From NCBI GenBank assembly GCA_028565635.1, contig JAOXYB010067501.1, positions 1-10,132 of the forward strand: a stretch of DNA of 10,132 nt. Direction: 5' to 3'. Below the pieces are notes generated by a model, which worked only from the letters and a program-made list of their open reading frames with translations, made no database searches and was not told the origin of the DNA. Positions 7,811 to 10,132 of the stretch are shown piece by piece (position 1 is the stretch's first letter; each line of letters begins with the position of its first letter). The position numbers and the translations under genes are program-made. The stretch comes from Phoronis ovalis. Taxonomy: Eukaryota > Phoronida > Phoronidae.

Positions 7811-9681
7811 ATGGATGTAAACAGAATATCAACACAGTTATCCAGATTGTGTCTTGCTGAAAAGACAGCTATTTGCGTGGAAAAAACAGATGCCGACTAT
7901 GTTCTTCACTTGAACTCCCAAGCATGGTATAATAGGCTGACATTTTTAGGAACTTTGAGTATTATAAGTAAAGTTTCAGATTTCCTAAAACAAAATGAAA
8001 TTATAGCATACACATACTCAGTCTGAATAAATCCATCTGTTAGTTCTATGTACCTTCTTTCTCAACTAACGTCTGGGCTTAACGATAATCAATTGCCGTG
8101 TTTTTTTCTTTAATTTAACAAGAGCGAATAAAATACGCCATGAAACTTTTGACCGATGAAAGATTAGCTGTCACTTGTTGTTTGGCTGAGTGACTGACCT
8201 ATATTTCGCTCGGGATTTCACTACACGTTGTCTTCTTATCGCCATATTGGTTTGGCTTTGCTGGGTTTTCTTTGTAAGCCGCAATTTGATTGGCTTACGT
8301 AAATACTGTACACAAAGTGAAGGAGCATCGTTCTTCTGCTTTTCGAGATAATAAACAAAAAGTACTATCGGTTAAGCCCAGATGTTAGTTGAGCTGGTAC
8401 GTAGCACTAACGGATGGATTTATTCAGACTTGACACATACTCAGCGAAGAAAAAAAATGAATCAGCACTTAATTATGGTACATGAACACTTCAGCCGTGG
8501 AGAATAATTGTGATCTTTCACTCTGAATTCAACTATTTGGGCTGAAGTGTTATGAATCAGAGTTTAGGCCACTTCCAAAAATACTTGAATATTTTTAAAA
8601 TGGATTTCCAGCGACCTTGTGCATACTAAGCCTAACATGTTAATGCATCAGTGGGAGCTTTTTTACATGTAAGAAAGAGGTTTTCTGGAGTTTTAATGAA
8701 TTTTACTTTGTTTTCTTTCAGTAAGAAGTGTGGAGAAAAGGCATATATTGCAGCGTCTAGTTCAAATTATTCTATAAGAATTTTCTCGCGCGACAATTTA
8801 GCTGATGTTGGTGCTATCAGAGGTGAATTTCATAATGTGGTCATTGGAATACTATATCTTCTGCTAGGTGTCACTAGCTAAATTCCTCACTGCTTTTGCT
8901 TTCAGTAGCAGACATTACTTTTTTGTTTTTTGCTTTTCTTTTACCAATGCAATGGTAAGACTATTGAATTTTATGTGCCTTGTTTTATAGGCATGCATGT
9001 AATTTTCTTCTAAATTTTGGTTTATTACTGTAAATAATTATTTCAACAGAAGAAAATTTTCAAAAGGGCAGAGGCTTTAACAGATGTTAAAGTAACTTGT
9101 TTTGAATTCAAATGTGAATTATCCACTGTCCAGGGATATTATTTCCTTTGAATAACCACTAATGTAATGTTAATGTGATCTCTGTACAGTGTTAAAACGT
9201 GGCCAAAATCATTTGTGTTTGAATGAGGACCTATTTGTTCAGATCTAGAAAAAATTCCAACTTTGGGGACTAGTTCACTCTTATTTGAATGAAACATAGT
9301 ATTTAAACTTTTGAGACACTATTTATACTGTTGTTTCCCAAATGTATTATCCAAGTCACACACTGAATTGAATTTTGGATAAAAGTTATATTGAAATACA
9401 TTCACTTTAACATGTTCAGCTGTCTGTCATGGCCTTGGTAGTTAGAACTGCCATGGTCACCAATGGTCAGAAACCTTTGGCATCATTTGTTATTACAATT
9501 ATTATAATAATCAACAGTAGACATATCAAATGTTGTTATACTGCAGGCCATGGGAGTGTTGTGACTGGTGTAAAATTCAGCCCAGAAGGTGAAAAAATAT
9601 TATACTCTTCATCATTAGATAAAACAGTGAGGTCATGGGATTTTAGAGCAAGCACTACAAAACCGGTTCAGACATTTCAAG
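7811..9681 (+). CDS. WDR89: WDR89-like WD40-repeat protein, first three coding exons (partial)
   Basis: Exons 7811-7926, 8722-8822 and 9547-9681 join in frame to give residues 1-117 plus the first base of codon 118; the rest lies beyond the window. Acceptors are TTTCTTTCAG (AG at 8720-8721) and ACTGCAG (AG at 9545-9546). Donors are GTATAA (7927), GTGAAT (8823) and GTATAT (9682), all weak. Joining gives a gap-free fit to the WDR89 N-terminus as I recall it: YVLHLNSQ, SSSNYSIRIF (residues 51-60), GVKFSPEG (80-87), then SSLDKTVRSWDFRAS (94-108) and KPVQTFQG. Two WD40-blade segments are visible, the second with the typical D-K-TV-WD pattern (D97 to D104). WD40 propellers are interaction scaffolds, and the role of WDR89 is poorly known. 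The ATG at 7811 (AAAAATGG) follows a leader acceptor. Intron 1 contains a MITE. Intron 2 (8823-9546) is AT-rich and nothing else was seen in it. Human WDR89 coding sequence is, I believe, uninterrupted, so these introns would be a difference. Confidence 0.85.
8019..8432. mobile_element. Non-autonomous DNA transposon (MITE) in WDR89 intron 1
   Basis: Terminal inverted repeats of about 65 bp bound a 414-bp element. The left arm (8019-8087) starts CAGTCTGAATAAATCCATC; the right arm (8432 down to 8366) reads CAAGTCTGAATAAATCCATC. The arms share further blocks: GTTAGT, GTACC, CTCAACTAAC and TCTGGGCTTAAC. The flanks carry a direct repeat ACACATACT (8010-8018 and 8433-8441) as target-site duplication. 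The match extends to 12 bp (through CAG), so the border is ambiguous by a few bases. There is no transposase frame. The ~9-bp duplication and long arms suggest a Mutator-like or other 8-9 bp duplicating superfamily; this is inference. The arms are little diverged and the duplication is perfect, pointing to a fairly recent insertion. Confidence 0.88.
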
Positions 9682-10132
9682 GTATATGTAGTACATTTAG
9701 TATATAGTGTTGACTGTTATTCGACTATGACATCCTTATTTAATTTTTTGGAAAAGTTATAGTTTAAAGTTAATAGAGTCAAGATACGAAAGGTTAAAAA
9801 GACTTCAATCTTGTGAACTGATAAGCAGCAATTTTGGAAAAAAATTGTGTTTCACATAATAACTTAAGTCAAAAAAAAAAACACCTCCACCTAACTTTGC
9901 ACAAATTATCTCTTAGATATAGATTTGCAAAGCTGTATTTCTAAAAATTTTTGTTAATAGTTATAAATTTTAAAAGTTTGAAAGGTCACAATTTTGCTGA
10001 ATTTTGCAAAAATTTTCTGTTTCTCATCAAATCCAATTCATCTTTTAAATTAAAGAAAATATTCACATCGGGAACTGTTATCAACTCTTAATGCATGAAT
10101 ATTGTATTATATTTCTAAATCTACTATATATA
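9682..10132 (+). other. WDR89: Start of WDR89 intron 3 (runs off the window)
   Basis: AT-rich sequence follows the GTATAT donor at 9682. It includes an A-run at 9873-9883 and an AT-rich end. No continuation of the WD40 reading frame was found in any frame, so the next exon lies outside the window. Confidence 0.6.

Noticed and set aside
9873-9883. A-run as evidence of a retroposed poly(A) tail
   Set aside because: Only 11 bases, with no SINE-like body or target duplication seen upstream.

Overview
The window is AT-rich animal nuclear DNA. It has spliced genes with GT-AG introns of about 0.3-1.4 kb, AATAAA-type poly(A) signals, and two short transposon-like elements. Three gene loci can be read by joining exons and checking splice phase: the last exon of a CEP72-like centrosomal coiled-coil gene (+ strand, 171-327), a complete TPPP / p25-alpha gene (- strand, coding exons 5472-5288, 4714-4567 and 4240-4058), and the 5' part of a WDR89-like WD40 gene (+ strand, coding exons 7811-7926, 8722-8822 and 9547-9681, continuing past the window). 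Protein divergence, the short TPPP form and gene structure suggest an invertebrate bilaterian, possibly a lophotrochozoan. I cannot fix the phylum from sequence alone. No bacterial genes, tRNA, rRNA or CRISPR array were seen.

Layout. 1-170 is the end of a CEP72-like intron; 171-327 is the final coding exon. 328 to about 3232 is 3'UTR plus intergenic DNA between two convergent genes, and holds a 314-bp inverted-repeat element (870-1183) whose right arm carries a CTCF-like core. About 3233-4057 is the likely TPPP 3'UTR, and 4058-5472 are the TPPP coding exons. 5485-6882 is an intron in the TPPP 5'UTR, and about 6883-6957 is a probable non-coding first exon. About 6960-7290 is a compact head-to-head promoter region shared by TPPP and WDR89 (TATA, CCAAT boxes, octamer, CTCF-like core). 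7290-7790 is the WDR89 leader intron with a diverged ~163-bp tandem duplication. From 7791 the WDR89 gene runs to the window end, with a ~414-bp MITE (8019-8432, target duplication visible) in its first coding intron.

How it fits together. CEP72 (gamma-tubulin recruitment to the centrosome) and TPPP (tubulin polymerisation and microtubule bundling) are both microtubule-related. They lie convergently here, as I recall them lying at human 5p15.33, which suggests old conserved microsynteny. WDR89 is divergent to TPPP and probably shares its promoter region; I know of no functional link between those two. I found no clear undescribed multi-gene system. The points most worth a second look are the microsynteny, the CTCF-like cores on either side of TPPP (one inside a transposon arm), and the MITE in WDR89 intron 1, whose arm would supply the stop codon if that intron were retained.
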